A DNA stretch of 64,000 nt from Pseudomonas sp. LS1212 (GCF_024741815.1 NZ_CP102951.1:620001-684000), one strand, 5' to 3'; counted from the first letter of the stretch, positions 20,494-29,990 are shown. Numbers and translations: made by a program. Notes: a model not told the origin generated them from the letters alone.

Positions 20494-20909
20494 TGCTCAA
20501 ATACATGCTGGATACCAACATCTGTATCTTCACTTTGAAGAACAAACCCCAGGAAGTTCGAGAAGCGTTCACTCGTCATCACGGTCAGTTGTGCATCAGC
20601 ACGGTCACTCTGATGGAGTTGATTTACGGGGCGGAGAAGTCCGCAGCCCCAGAGAAAAACCTGGCAGTCATCGAAGGTTTCGCAGCCCGGCTCGAGGTAT
20701 TGAGTTATGACAACCAAGCTGCTGCACACAGCGGTCAACTGAGGGCTGAGCTGGCTAAAAGCGGTAAGCCGATTGGGCCCTACGATCAGATGATTGCCGG
20801 TCACGCCAGATCGTTGGGGCTTATCCTGGTCACCAATAATCTCGGGGAGTTCGAGCGTGTGAAGGGGCTGCGGTTAGAGGATTGGGTCAATGCTCATGCC
20901 ATCGGTTGA
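20493..20909 (+). CDS. vapC: VapC-type PIN-domain toxin RNase
   Basis: A 138-residue PIN-domain ribonuclease. Metal-binding acidic residues are in place: Asp7 in MLDTNICI, Glu42 in TLMELIYGAE and Asp98 in GPYDQMIAGHA. The TNN triplet of the fourth site is near 117. Homologues cleave initiator tRNA or rRNA, halting translation; the target here is unknown. It is translated with vapB by one-base overlap. The pair sits alone between the MATE and macroglobulin genes, a typical addiction-module insertion. Confidence 0.93.
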   Translation: MLKYMLDTNICIFTLKNKPQEVREAFTRHHGQLCISTVTLMELIYGAEKSAAPEKNLAVIEGFAARLEVLSYDNQAAAHSGQLRAELAKSGKPIGPYDQMIAGHARSLGLILVTNNLGEFERVKGLRLEDWVNAHAIG

Positions 20910-20996
20910 GAGCTATGGCGGCCGTCCTCTTTCCGGCCCACCCAGCGATGTTGATATATAGTTCACCCCTTAGACATCGCTGCCAAAGAGTCTCCC

Positions 20997-23900
20997 ATGC
21001 TGAACAAAGGATTGTGGCTGGCTTGTGCGCTTGCATTGCTGAGTGCCTGTGATTCGTCGTCGCCGGACAAGCCGGCGCCTGTGCCTGCACCCACCGAAAC
21101 GGTGGTGAACAAGGAGGTCGCCAAGCCGCGTCCGGCGCAGGATGTGGCAGTGCTGAGCGAGCGCTATGCCGGTCGTGAACTGACGGTGGTGGATGTCTCG
21201 GAAGTGCAGCTCGAGGGTGCCAGCACCTTGTCGATAGCCTTTTCGGTGCCGCTGGACCCGGAGCAGAAATTCGCCGACAAGCTGCACCTGGTCGACACGG
21301 TCAATGGCAAGGTCGACGGCGCCTGGGAACTGTCGGACAACCTGATGGAGCTGCGCCTGCGCCATTTGGAGCCCAAGCGCAAGCTGGTGCTGACGATCGA
21401 TGCCGGGCTGCGGGCGGTCAATGGCAAAAGCTTGAGCAGCGAGTCGGTCAGCCGTCTCGAAACCCGTGACCTGGAGCCGAGCATCGGCTTTGCCAGCCGC
21501 GGTTCGCTGTTGCCGACGCGACTGGCCGAGGGCTTGCCGGTGATCGCGCTGAATGTCGACAAGGTCAATGTCGAGTTCTTCCGCATCAAGCCGCAAGCAC
21601 TGCCGGCCTTTCTCAGCCAGTGGGGGCGCGGCGGCAGTCTGCAGACCTATGAGGCCAAGGAACTGCTGCCCATGGCCGAGCTGGTCTATGGTGGCCGCTT
21701 CGACCTCAACCCGGTGCGCAACACCCGCGAAACCCTGTTGCTGCCCATCAGCGGGCTCAAGCCATTGCAGCAACCCGGGGTCTATCTGGCCGTGATGCGC
21801 GCCGCCGGGACTTACAACTATTCACAGCCGGCGACCTTGTTCACGCTCAGTGATATCGGCGTTTCTGTGCACCGTTATCACAATCGCCTGGACGTTTTCA
21901 CCCAGGCGCTCGAAGGCGGCAAGGCACTGGAAGGGATCAGCCTCGAGGTGCTCGATAGCGATGGCCGGGTGCTCGCCCAGGGCAAGACCGAGGTCGGTGG
22001 TCATGCCCAGCTGCCGCTGCCGGCCAAGGCCGAAGTGCTGCTGGCCCAACAGGGTGAGCAGACCAGTCTGCTTCGCCTCAACAGCGCCGCACTGGATCTC
22101 GCCGAATTCAATATCACCGGCCCGCGGGCGCATCCGCTGCAATTTTTCGTGTTCGGCCCTCGCGATCTCTATCGCCCGGGCGAAACCGTGCTGCTCAATG
22201 CCTTGCTGCGCGATAACGATGGGCGAGCGGTCAAACCGCAACCGGTGACGGTCGAAGTGCGTCGCCCGGATGCGCAGGTCAGCCGCAAGTTTGTCTGGCA
22301 GCCCGAGCCCTCCGGGCTCTACCAGTATCGATTGCAGCTGGCCGCCGAAGCACCGACCGGGCGCTGGCAACTGCTGTTCGACCTGGGCGACGGCAAGCCG
22401 CAACTGTATGAGTTTCTGGTCGAAGACTTCCTGCCCGAGCGCCTGGCGCTTGAACTCAAGGGCAGCGAAACACCCATCGCGCCGGGAGACACGGCCCGGA
22501 TCAAGGTCAATGGCCGCTACCTGTACGGTGCACCGGCCTCCGGTAATCGCCTGAGCGGGCAGGCGTATGTGCGCCCGCTGCGCGAAGCGGTCAAGGCGTT
22601 GCCGGGGTATCAGTTCGGCTCGGTCACTGAAGAAGAGTTGAGTCAGGACCTGGAGCTCGATGAAACCTCCCTCAATGCCGCAGGTGAGGCCACCATCGCC
22701 ATTGCAAGCAAATGGGCCCAGGCCCGTTCGCCGTTGAATCTGATCGTCCAGGCCAGCCTGCAGGAGTCCGGTGGGCGCCCGATTACCCGCCGTTTTGTCC
22801 AACCGGTCTGGCCGGCCGAACGCCTGCCGGGGCTGCGCGGTCTGTTTGATGGCGAAGAAACCGACGGCGATGCTCCGGTCGAGTTCGAAGTGCTGGTCGC
22901 CGACCATGAAGGCCACAAGCTGGCCGCCGAGAATCTCAAGGTCCGTCTGGTGCGCGAACGGCGCGACTATTACTGGAATTACTCGCAGAACGATGGCTGG
23001 AGCTACAACTTCAACGAGAAGTACCTGACCTTGAACGAAGAAACCCTCAGCATCAAGGAGGGTGCGACGGCCAGGATCAGCTTCCCGGTGGAGTGGGGCC
23101 CGTACCGTGTCGAGGTCCAGGACCCGCAGACCGGCATGATCAGCAGCCTGCGCTTCTGGGCCGGCTATCGCGCCCAGGACAATGCCGGGGGCGGTGCGGT
23201 GCGGCCCGACCAGGTCAAGCTGGCACTGGACAAGCCCGCCTATGGCGATGGTGACACCGCCAACGTCACGGTCACGCCGCCGGCGGCGGGCACCGGCTAC
23301 CTGCTGGTCGAGTCCAGCGAGGGGTCATTGTGGTGGCAGGAGATCGACGTTCCGGCCGAAGGCAAAAGTTATGCGATCAAGCTCGACCCGAAATGGGCGC
23401 GGCATGATTTGTATGTCAGCGCACTGGTGATTCGTCCGGGTGAGCGCAAGGCCAACATCACGCCCAAGCGTGCCGTTGGCGTCTTGCACCTGCCGCTGGA
23501 CAGGGCACCACGCAAACTGGCCGTGACCCTGACAGCACCGGAGAAAATGCGACCCAAGCAGCCGCTGACGGTCAAGTTGCAGGCGCGCAATGCCGACGGC
23601 AGCGTGCCCAAGCAGGTCCAGGTGCTGTTGGCGGCCGTGGACGTCGGTATTTTGAACATTACCCAATACCCGACGCCCGACCCGTTCTCCAGCCTGTTCG
23701 GGCGCAAGGCCTACGGCGCCGACCAACTGGATATCTATGGGCAATTGATCGAAGCCGGGCAGGGCCGCCTGGCCAGCCTCGCCTTCGGGGGTGACGCGGC
23801 ATTGGCAAAAGGTGGCAAGCGACCGGACACCAGCCTGACCATCGTCGCGCTGCAGAGTGCGCCGGTGGCCCTCAATGAGCAGGGTGAAGGCGAGGTCAGT

Positions 23901-25907
23901 GTCGATATTCCCGATTTCAACGGTGAGCTGCGCTTGATGGCGCAAGCCTGGACCGACGAGCGCTACGGCATGGCCGAAGGTAAAACCGTGATCGCGGCGC
24001 CCCTGATAGCCGAGTTGTCGGCGCCGCGCTTCCTGGCTGGTGGTGACCAGACCAACCTGGCGCTCGACCTGTCGAACCTCTCCGGCCAGGCACAAAAGCT
24101 CACCGTGCAATTGGCAGGCGAAGGCCAGCTCAGTGTGCTCGCTGCGCCTGAACAAAGCCTGTCGTTGGCCCAGGGGCAGCGCACGACCTTGCAGATTCCG
24201 GTACAGGCCCAGGGTGGTTTCGGCCAGGGTCGGATCAAGGTCACGGTCCAGGGCCTGAGCTTGCCCGGCGAAACCTTGCCGGCCTTTGACCGCGAGTGGA
24301 CTCTGGGCGTGCGCCCGGCCTACCCGGCCTTGCTCAAGCATTACCGCGCCGTGCTCAAGGAGCAGACCTGGCAGTTGCCCGATGGCGAACTGGAGGTGTT
24401 CGAACCTGCAGGTCGCGAAGCACTGCTGGCCCTGTCCAGTCGCCCGCCGTTGAACCTGGGCGAGCAGATTCGTGCCCTCAAGGCTTACCCCTATGGTTGC
24501 GTGGAGCAGACTGCCAGTGGCCTGTACCCTTCGCTCTATGCCGATGCTGCGACGCTCGAACGGCTGGGCCTGGAAGGCGAATCGCAGAGCGAACGCCAGC
24601 GCAAGATCGAATTGGGCATCGAGCGGCTGCTGAGCATGCAGCGTTACAACGGCAGTTTCGGCTTGTGGGGCGCGGACGGCGAGGAAGAGTTCTGGCTGAC
24701 GGCCTATGTCACCGACTTCCTCCTGCGCGCACGCGAGCAAGGTTACGCCGTGCCGGCCGAGGCAGTGAAGAAGGCCAGCGAACGCTTGTTGCGCTATTTG
24801 CAGGAACGCAACCTGATCGAGGTGAGCTACAGCGAGAACGCCGAGCACACGCGTTTCGCGGTTCAGGCGTATGCCGGCCTGGTGCTGGCGCGTAGTCAAC
24901 AAGCGCCGCTGGGGGCGCTGCGCAGCGTGTTCGAGCGCCGTACCGATGCCCGCTCCGGGTTGCCACTGGTACAACTGGCCATCGCCCTGGAAAAAATGGG
25001 CGACAAGCCGCGCGCCGATCAGGCGCTGCAGGCCGGGCTTGCGGCAACGCGCAATGCCAGGGACTGGCTGGCCGACTATGGCAGCCCGTTGCGCGATCAG
25101 GCGATGATTCTGGCCCTGCTGGAGGAAAACGATCTGGCGGCGGACCGACGCGAAGAACGCCTGTTCGAACTCTCCGATCAACTGGCGGCCAGCCAGTGGC
25201 TCTCGACCCAGGAACGCAACGCGCTGTTCCTCGCCGGCCGCAGTTCGCTGGGCAAGCCCGAAGCGCAATGGACTGCCCAACTGAGCAGTGCTGGTCAAAC
25301 GCGCGAGCTGAGCACCGCACAACCGGGACTCAAGCTCGAAGGGCCCTTGCTGGCCTCGCCATTGACGATCCACAACAATGGCAGCGAGCCGTTGTACCAG
25401 CAGTTGACGGTGTCCGGTTATCCACGGCTGGCGCCTGCTCCGGGTGGCGAGAACCTGAGCATTCGCCGTGAATACCTGGGCATGAATGGTCAGCCGCTGG
25501 ACCTCAAGTCGGTCAAGAGCGGCGATCTGGTGCTGGTGCACCTGGCCGTGAGTGCCAAACAGCGAGTGCCGGATGCGCTCGTGGTGGACCTGTTGCCGGC
25601 CGGTCTTGAGCTGGAAAACCAGAACCTGGCCCAAAGCGCGGCCAGCCTGGAAAACGCCAGCAGCAAGGTCAAGGAGTGGCGAGAGTCAATGCGCAATGCC
25701 AACCTGCTACACCAGGAGTACCGCGACGATCGCTATGTGGCGGCGTTGAAACTCGATGGGTACGGCACCACGCATCTGTTGTACCTGGCGCGGGCGGTCA
25801 CGCCGGGCAGTTATCGGGTGCCGCCGCCGCAGGTGGAGTCGATGTACCGGCCGAACTGGCAGGCGGTGGGGGAGACGGTTGGGGAGATGGTGATCAAGGG
25901 CAGGTGA
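20997..25907 (+). CDS. yfhM: Bacterial alpha-2-macroglobulin lipoprotein
   Basis: A 1636-residue periplasmic protease trap. The lipobox LSAC puts the lipid on Cys18, followed by Asp at +2. Repeated macroglobulin beta-domains fill the first 1100 residues. The thioester motif CVEQ begins at residue 1168 within YPYGCVEQTASG, and the helical thioester domain follows. When a protease cuts the bait region the activated thioester binds it covalently. With pbpC close downstream, this matches the E. coli YfhM/PbpC pair, thought to defend and repair cells with a breached outer membrane. The frame is intact over its full length. Confidence 0.95.
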   Translation: MLNKGLWLACALALLSACDSSSPDKPAPVPAPTETVVNKEVAKPRPAQDVAVLSERYAGRELTVVDVSEVQLEGASTLSIAFSVPLDPEQKFADKLHLVDTVNGKVDGAWELSDNLMELRLRHLEPKRKLVLTIDAGLRAVNGKSLSSESVSRLETRDLEPSIGFASRGSLLPTRLAEGLPVIALNVDKVNVEFFRIKPQALPAFLSQWGRGGSLQTYEAKELLPMAELVYGGRFDLNPVRNTRETLLLPISGLKPLQQPGVYLAVMRAAGTYNYSQPATLFTLSDIGVSVHRYHNRLDVFTQALEGGKALEGISLEVLDSDGRVLAQGKTEVGGHAQLPLPAKAEVLLAQQGEQTSLLRLNSAALDLAEFNITGPRAHPLQFFVFGPRDLYRPGETVLLNALLRDNDGRAVKPQPVTVEVRRPDAQVSRKFVWQPEPSGLYQYRLQLAAEAPTGRWQLLFDLGDGKPQLYEFLVEDFLPERLALELKGSETPIAPGDTARIKVNGRYLYGAPASGNRLSGQAYVRPLREAVKALPGYQFGSVTEEELSQDLELDETSLNAAGEATIAIASKWAQARSPLNLIVQASLQESGGRPITRRFVQPVWPAERLPGLRGLFDGEETDGDAPVEFEVLVADHEGHKLAAENLKVRLVRERRDYYWNYSQNDGWSYNFNEKYLTLNEETLSIKEGATARISFPVEWGPYRVEVQDPQTGMISSLRFWAGYRAQDNAGGGAVRPDQVKLALDKPAYGDGDTANVTVTPPAAGTGYLLVESSEGSLWWQEIDVPAEGKSYAIKLDPKWARHDLYVSALVIRPGERKANITPKRAVGVLHLPLDRAPRKLAVTLTAPEKMRPKQPLTVKLQARNADGSVPKQVQVLLAAVDVGILNITQYPTPDPFSSLFGRKAYGADQLDIYGQLIEAGQGRLASLAFGGDAALAKGGKRPDTSLTIVALQSAPVALNEQGEGEVSVDIPDFNGELRLMAQAWTDERYGMAEGKTVIAAPLIAELSAPRFLAGGDQTNLALDLSNLSGQAQKLTVQLAGEGQLSVLAAPEQSLSLAQGQRTTLQIPVQAQGGFGQGRIKVTVQGLSLPGETLPAFDREWTLGVRPAYPALLKHYRAVLKEQTWQLPDGELEVFEPAGREALLALSSRPPLNLGEQIRALKAYPYGCVEQTASGLYPSLYADAATLERLGLEGESQSERQRKIELGIERLLSMQRYNGSFGLWGADGEEEFWLTAYVTDFLLRAREQGYAVPAEAVKKASERLLRYLQERNLIEVSYSENAEHTRFAVQAYAGLVLARSQQAPLGALRSVFERRTDARSGLPLVQLAIALEKMGDKPRADQALQAGLAATRNARDWLADYGSPLRDQAMILALLEENDLAADRREERLFELSDQLAASQWLSTQERNALFLAGRSSLGKPEAQWTAQLSSAGQTRELSTAQPGLKLEGPLLASPLTIHNNGSEPLYQQLTVSGYPRLAPAPGGENLSIRREYLGMNGQPLDLKSVKSGDLVLVHLAVSAKQRVPDALVVDLLPAGLELENQNLAQSAASLENASSKVKEWRESMRNANLLHQEYRDDRYVAALKLDGYGTTHLLYLARAVTPGSYRVPPPQVESMYRPNWQAVGETVGEMVIKGR

Positions 25908-25942
25908 ATATTGGTTGGGGTAGTGCCAGGCATTAGGGCCTC

Positions 25943-26007
25943 TCGCGGGCAAGCCCGCTCCTACACAGGCGTACGCGTGACCATTGTAGGAGCGGGCTTG
26001 CCCGCGA
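25943..26007. repeat. REP doublet, GGAGCGGGCTTGCCCGC family
   Basis: TCGCGGGCAAGCCCGCTCCT... and its facing copy TGTAGGAGCGGGCTTGCCCG... are complementary arms of 23 bases with a 19-base spacer. This third REP type differs from the CTGGCTTGCCAGC type in the core stem. It lies between two convergent genes. Confidence 0.85.
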
Positions 26008-26034
26008 TCGACCGCGCAGCGGTCGTAAACGGAT

Positions 26035-26328
26035 TCACTGAATAATCCAGCTCAACACCCACAACCCCAGCATCAACCAGATAATTCCGAGAATGATCGA
26101 GGTGCGCATGAAAGCCCTGATCCCCGAATACAGCAGCGTCAGGCCGATGATCAACGCGGCGACGCTGATCAGCGACGTATCCATGCCCAACGTACGCGAA
26201 AGCCCTTCGATAAAATTGCTGCCGGCGTTGGCCAACAGGTTGAACAATCCGCTCAGGCCATCGACGATAAAGCGAATCACCGCGCCGAGCGCCTGCCCGA
26301 GCCATTCGAAAAAGCTTTCTACATGCAT
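26035..26328 (-). CDS. Small membrane protein of unknown function
   Basis: A 97-residue protein, MHVESFFEWLGQALGAVIRF at the start, with an amphipathic N-terminal half and two hydrophobic helices at about 56-72 and 78-96 (SVAALIIGLTLLYSG and IILGIIWLMLGLWVL). I do not recognise a family with a known role. It is encoded opposite to its neighbours, between the macroglobulin gene and pbpC, and is divergent from pbpC. ATG at 26328 was chosen over one six codons upstream. Position suggests an envelope role; that is inference. Confidence 0.65.
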   Translation of the reverse strand: MHVESFFEWLGQALGAVIRFIVDGLSGLFNLLANAGSNFIEGLSRTLGMDTSLISVAALIIGLTLLYSGIRAFMRTSIILGIIWLMLGLWVLSWIIQ

Positions 26329-26423
26329 AGTCGTACCTTGATCCATTTAACGGCTTTCGCGTCCGGTCCGAGCCTTGGGCTATCACCGGACGTGGAGAGT
26401 TCCCTGGCCAAGCATAAAGGCCT

Positions 26424-28787
26424 TTGGCGTTGAACATCAGCTTAGTCTTGCCGCGCAGCCCGCTGGGCAGGCGTTGTGCCGGGGCGTTTGGCGCAGTCCT
26501 GGGATTGCTCGCGCTGCTGTGGCTGGCCGACCGGACCTGGCCGTTGCCGTTGCCCGGCGACGATCTGGCGCGGGTGGTGCTGGCCGAAGACGGCACCCCC
26601 TTGTGGCGCTTCGCCGATGCCGATGGCGTCTGGCGCTATCCGATTGCCCTCGACCAGGTTTCACCTTATTACCTGCAGGCGCTGCTGACTTACGAAGACC
26701 GCTGGTTCTACCGGCACCCCGGGGTCAATCCTCTGGCTCTGGGCCGGGCTGTCTGGCAAAACCTCAGTGGCGGGCGCGTGCTCTCGGGGGGCAGTACCTT
26801 ATCCATGCAAGTGGCGCGGCTGCTTGACCCACACCCGCGCACGCTGTCCGGAAAATTGCGCCAGCTATGGCGAACGGCGCAGCTGGAATGGCATTTGTCC
26901 AAACCGCAGATTCTCGAGATCTACCTCAACCGCGCCCCGTTCGGCGGCACCTTGCAGGGCGTGGCTGCGGCCAGTTGGGCGTACCTGGGCAAGTCGCCGC
27001 TGCAACTGACACCGGCCGAGGCGGCCATGCTCGCGGTGCTGCCGCAGGCGCCGAGCCGGTTGCGCCCGGACCGTCATCCACTGCGGGCGCAGCAGGCCCG
27101 CGACAAGGTCTTGCGGCGGCTGGCGCACTACCGGCAATGGCCGCAACAGACGGTCACCGAAGCGTTGCAAGAACCGCTGTTGCTGGCGCCCCGCCAGGAG
27201 CCGGCACTGGCTCCCTTGCTGGCGCGGCGCTTGAACCATCTCAATAGCCCGCCGCTGATTCGCACCACCCTCGATGCGTCCTTGCAACGGCGCCTGGAAG
27301 ATTTGCTGCTGGGCTGGCGTGCGCGACTGCCGGAACGCACGTCAGCGGCAATCCTGGTGGTCGAGGCGCAGAACATGGCCGTGCGGGCCTACCTGGGTTC
27401 GGTTGACCTGGGTGACGAGCGGCGTTTCGGCCACGTGGACATGATCAGCGCCGTACGCTCGCCCGGCTCCACGCTCAAGCCTTTTCTCTATGGGATGGCC
27501 CTGGATGCAGGGCTGATCCATTCCGAATCCTTGCTGCAGGATGTGCCGCGACGTTATGGCGACTATCGGCCCGGTAACTTTTCGGCCGGTTTCACGGGCG
27601 CGGTTTCCGCCAGTTCCGCCCTGGCCACCTCGTTGAACCTGCCGGCAGTGCAGTTGCTCGAGGCATTCGGGCCCAAGCGCTTTGCCGCGCAGATGCGCAG
27701 CGGCGGCGTCCCGTTGACGCTGCCGAACCTGGCCGAACCGAACCTTTCATTGATCCTCGGTGGGGTCGGCAGTCGCCTGGAAGACCTGGTCGGTGGCTAC
27801 AGCGCTTTCGCCCGGGCCGGCATGAGCGCCAACCTGCGCTTGCAGCCGCAGGATCAATTGCGCGAGCGGAGGCTGATGTCGCCTGGGGCGGCCTGGATCG
27901 TGCGGCGAATTCTCAGCGGCCAGGCCCGTCCGGATCGCGACCCGCATGCCGAACTGGTGCAGCGCCCGGTGCTGGCCTGGAAGACCGGCACCAGCTATGG
28001 CTTTCGTGATGCCTGGTCGATCGGGGTCGGGCCGCGTTACCTGATCGGCATCTGGATCGGGCGCCCGGACGGTACGCCAGTGGCGGGCCAGTTTGGCCTG
28101 GCGTCGGCGGCGCCGTTGATGTTGCAGGTTCACGATGTGCTGACCAACCGCGACAGCCAGCGCGGCCTGGTGGCACCCGTGCAACCGGTGCCGGCGAACA
28201 TCGGCGTCGCCGCGATCTGCTGGCCGCTGGGGCAACCGCTGGACCGGCATGACCCCAACTGCCGCCGCCAACGCTTTGCCTGGACCCTGGACGGCACTAC
28301 GCCGCCGACCTTGCTCGCGCAGGATCAGCCCTTGAGTGTCGGTTTGCTGGAGAAGGTCTGGGTCAACGCCAAAGAGCAGCGTGTCGATGCCCATTGCCCT
28401 GGGGCGAAGGCTCGGGATATTGCGCTGTGGCCGGCGCCGCTGGAGCCCTGGTTGCCGCGGGCAGAGCGTCGCGAGTCGCGCTTGCCAGTCGCCGATCCCG
28501 GTTGCCCGCCACCAGCGCCCACGGCCACCTCACCGTTGTCGATTGTCGGTGTCCGTGAGGGTGATCAGTTGCGGCGCCCGGCGGCCAGCCACGACAATTT
28601 GCGGCTGAAGCTTTCCGCCCTGGGTGGCAGCGGTCGTCGCTGGTGGTTTCTCAACGGTGCACCGCTCGGCGACACCCAGAGCCAGGACAGTCTGGGTGCG
28701 AGCTTCGATCAGGTCGGACGCTATCAGCTGAGCGTGCTCGACGAAGGCGGGCAGACGGCCCGGATCGAATTCGAAGTAATCGACTGA
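26424..28787 (+). CDS. pbpC: Penicillin-binding protein 1C
   Basis: A 787-residue bifunctional peptidoglycan synthase. Following a membrane anchor (about 15-40), the glycosyltransferase domain shows EDRWFYRHPGVN near 92-103. The transpeptidase domain has the nucleophile Ser349 in SPGSTLKPFLYG and the KTGTS box near 517. A C-terminal BiPBP_C domain (about 690-787) is characteristic of PbpC. No ATG is available: the frame begins at TTG 26424 or, with better spacing from AAGG, TTG 26430. It partners the macroglobulin gene 500 bases upstream. Confidence 0.94.
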   Translation: MALNISLVLPRSPLGRRCAGAFGAVLGLLALLWLADRTWPLPLPGDDLARVVLAEDGTPLWRFADADGVWRYPIALDQVSPYYLQALLTYEDRWFYRHPGVNPLALGRAVWQNLSGGRVLSGGSTLSMQVARLLDPHPRTLSGKLRQLWRTAQLEWHLSKPQILEIYLNRAPFGGTLQGVAAASWAYLGKSPLQLTPAEAAMLAVLPQAPSRLRPDRHPLRAQQARDKVLRRLAHYRQWPQQTVTEALQEPLLLAPRQEPALAPLLARRLNHLNSPPLIRTTLDASLQRRLEDLLLGWRARLPERTSAAILVVEAQNMAVRAYLGSVDLGDERRFGHVDMISAVRSPGSTLKPFLYGMALDAGLIHSESLLQDVPRRYGDYRPGNFSAGFTGAVSASSALATSLNLPAVQLLEAFGPKRFAAQMRSGGVPLTLPNLAEPNLSLILGGVGSRLEDLVGGYSAFARAGMSANLRLQPQDQLRERRLMSPGAAWIVRRILSGQARPDRDPHAELVQRPVLAWKTGTSYGFRDAWSIGVGPRYLIGIWIGRPDGTPVAGQFGLASAAPLMLQVHDVLTNRDSQRGLVAPVQPVPANIGVAAICWPLGQPLDRHDPNCRRQRFAWTLDGTTPPTLLAQDQPLSVGLLEKVWVNAKEQRVDAHCPGAKARDIALWPAPLEPWLPRAERRESRLPVADPGCPPPAPTATSPLSIVGVREGDQLRRPAASHDNLRLKLSALGGSGRRWWFLNGAPLGDTQSQDSLGASFDQVGRYQLSVLDEGGQTARIEFEVID

Positions 28788-28799
28788 TTTACCGTGATA

Positions 28800-29249
28800 T
28801 CAGCTGCGGCGAATCAACCAGACACCACCGAGAATCAGCACCAGCCCGGCAATCTTGCCCAGGTTGGCCGGTGCCTCGCGAAAGCCTGCCCAGCCAAAGT
28901 GATCGAGGGTCATGGCCATCGCCAGCTGCCCGGCCAGAACCAGCGCCATGAACAACATCGCGCCAATGCGCGGCCCGGCGAACGCCGCCACGGTAATGAA
29001 AAAAGCGCCCAGCAGGCCACCGCTCCAGTGCCACCAGGTCAGCCCTTTGAGGGCGTTGAAGGTCGGCACTTCGCGTTGCAGCATCACCAGAATCACCAAG
29101 GCCAGGGTGCCCACTGCGAAGGAGATCAACGCGGCGGCCAGTACGCTTGAGACTTGCTTGGCCAACTGGCCGTTGATTCCCGCTTGCAAGGGCAGGAAGG
29201 CGCCCGCGATAAAGGGCAGGCATAACAGCCACCAGGCAGGGGCAGGCAT
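28800..29249 (-). CDS. DMT-family permease, YdcZ/DUF606 type
   Basis: A 149-residue membrane protein with five hydrophobic helices. Segments such as LPLQAGINGQLAKQ and WWHWSGGLLGAFFITVAAF are typical of the YdcZ (DUF606) branch of the drug/metabolite transporter superfamily. Substrate unknown. ATG at 29249 has a GGAG ribosome-binding site 6 bases upstream, better than the ATG ten codons further out. It is convergent with pbpC, with 12 bases between stops. Confidence 0.85.
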   Translation of the reverse strand: MPAPAWWLLCLPFIAGAFLPLQAGINGQLAKQVSSVLAAALISFAVGTLALVILVMLQREVPTFNALKGLTWWHWSGGLLGAFFITVAAFAGPRIGAMLFMALVLAGQLAMAMTLDHFGWAGFREAPANLGKIAGLVLILGGVWLIRRS

Positions 29250-29334
29250 GGCAATCTCCAGAAAGTAATGGGGTGCCATTATAGCCGTCTGCGTCGCAGC
29301 GTTTAGCCGATTTGAAATTCAGGTGGTCGAGCGT

Positions 29335-29745
29335 TCACTGCCCGACCAATTGCAGGCTCGGTTGCGGGAACAGGTTGTTGAGCGTTTCCAGCAGGCGGAC
29401 ATGGTAGATGGGCTTGCGGAACAGGTCGAGCACCTGCAGGCGCAGCATGTCGCTGACATCCTCCATGTCGGCATGGCCGGAGGTGACGATGACCGGCAGG
29501 TGCTGACGCGCGGTGTGGTCGCGCAGGCGCTTGATCAGTGACATGCCGCTTTCTTCCGGCATGCGCAGATCGGTGATGACCAGGGCGATATCCGGGTGGC
29601 GCGTCAGCTGCTGCAGGGCGAGTTTGACTGAAGTTGCGGTCAAGCAACTAAAGCCTTCGCCCTCCAGCAGTTCGGCGAGCTCCAGCAAGGCATCCTCTTC
29701 GTCGTCCACCAGAAGCAACTGTTGGCGTGGGAAAGAGACGGGCAT
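29335..29745 (-). CDS. Single-domain response regulator beside flp
   Basis: A 136-residue stand-alone receiver: acidic pair Asp14-Asp15, phospho-acceptor Asp59 in LVITDLRMPEESG, Thr88 and Lys111 in FRKPIYH. All key residues are present and there is no output domain, so it probably acts by protein contact like CheY or by competing for phosphate. It lies downstream of and co-oriented with flp, with 56 bases between, at the edge of the Tad pilus locus. A link to the PprA kinase is possible but not shown. Confidence 0.85.
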   Translation of the reverse strand: MPVSFPRQQLLLVDDEEDALLELAELLEGEGFSCLTATSVKLALQQLTRHPDIALVITDLRMPEESGMSLIKRLRDHTARQHLPVIVTSGHADMEDVSDMLRLQVLDLFRKPIYHVRLLETLNNLFPQPSLQLVGQ

Positions 29746-29801
29746 GGCTCGTACCTATTCAACATTGGGAACGACACATTGTTTGGTGCAATGCCTTAAG
29801 G

Positions 29802-29990
29802 TTAATTCACCTTCGCAATAGAGGCAGCGACCTTGTCGAAGGCTGCTGTCAGATTCACGCCGAACGTCGGCCCGACAGTAACTAGGGCCGCTGCCACAAT
29901 CGCGGCGAGTATCGCGTATTCAATGCCGGAAGCGCCGTCCTTGTTATGAACGAAATGTTTGATTTTTTTCAGGAAAGTGGTCTGAGACAT
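29802..29990 (-). CDS. flp: Flp-type IVb pilin
   Basis: A 62-residue prepilin, the main subunit of the Tad/Flp pilus. The leader ends KDG at residue 19 and the mature N-terminus starts ASGIEYAIL, with the required Glu at +5 and Tyr at +6, then a hydrophobic helix. FppA should cut between Gly19 and Ala20. ATG at 29990 has an AAGGAG site upstream; the open frame runs 32 codons further but is not coding-like. It is transcribed away from the rcpC-tad operon. The 320 bases between the flp and rcpC start codons must hold both promoters; I see no clear box there. Confidence 0.95.
   Translation of the reverse strand: MSQTTFLKKIKHFVHNKDGASGIEYAILAAIVAAALVTVGPTFGVNLTAAFDKVAASIAKVN

Noticed and set aside
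23325..25634. 769-codon minus-strand ORF opposite the macroglobulin gene
   Set aside because: It lies wholly inside the macroglobulin coding region, which has a clear lipobox and thioester motif. The antisense product is Gln/Leu/Arg-rich without domains.
26375..26827. 150-codon ORF overlapping the pbpC start
   Set aside because: Different frame from the clear PbpC glycosyltransferase sequence; it has no motif and overlaps it completely downstream of 26424.
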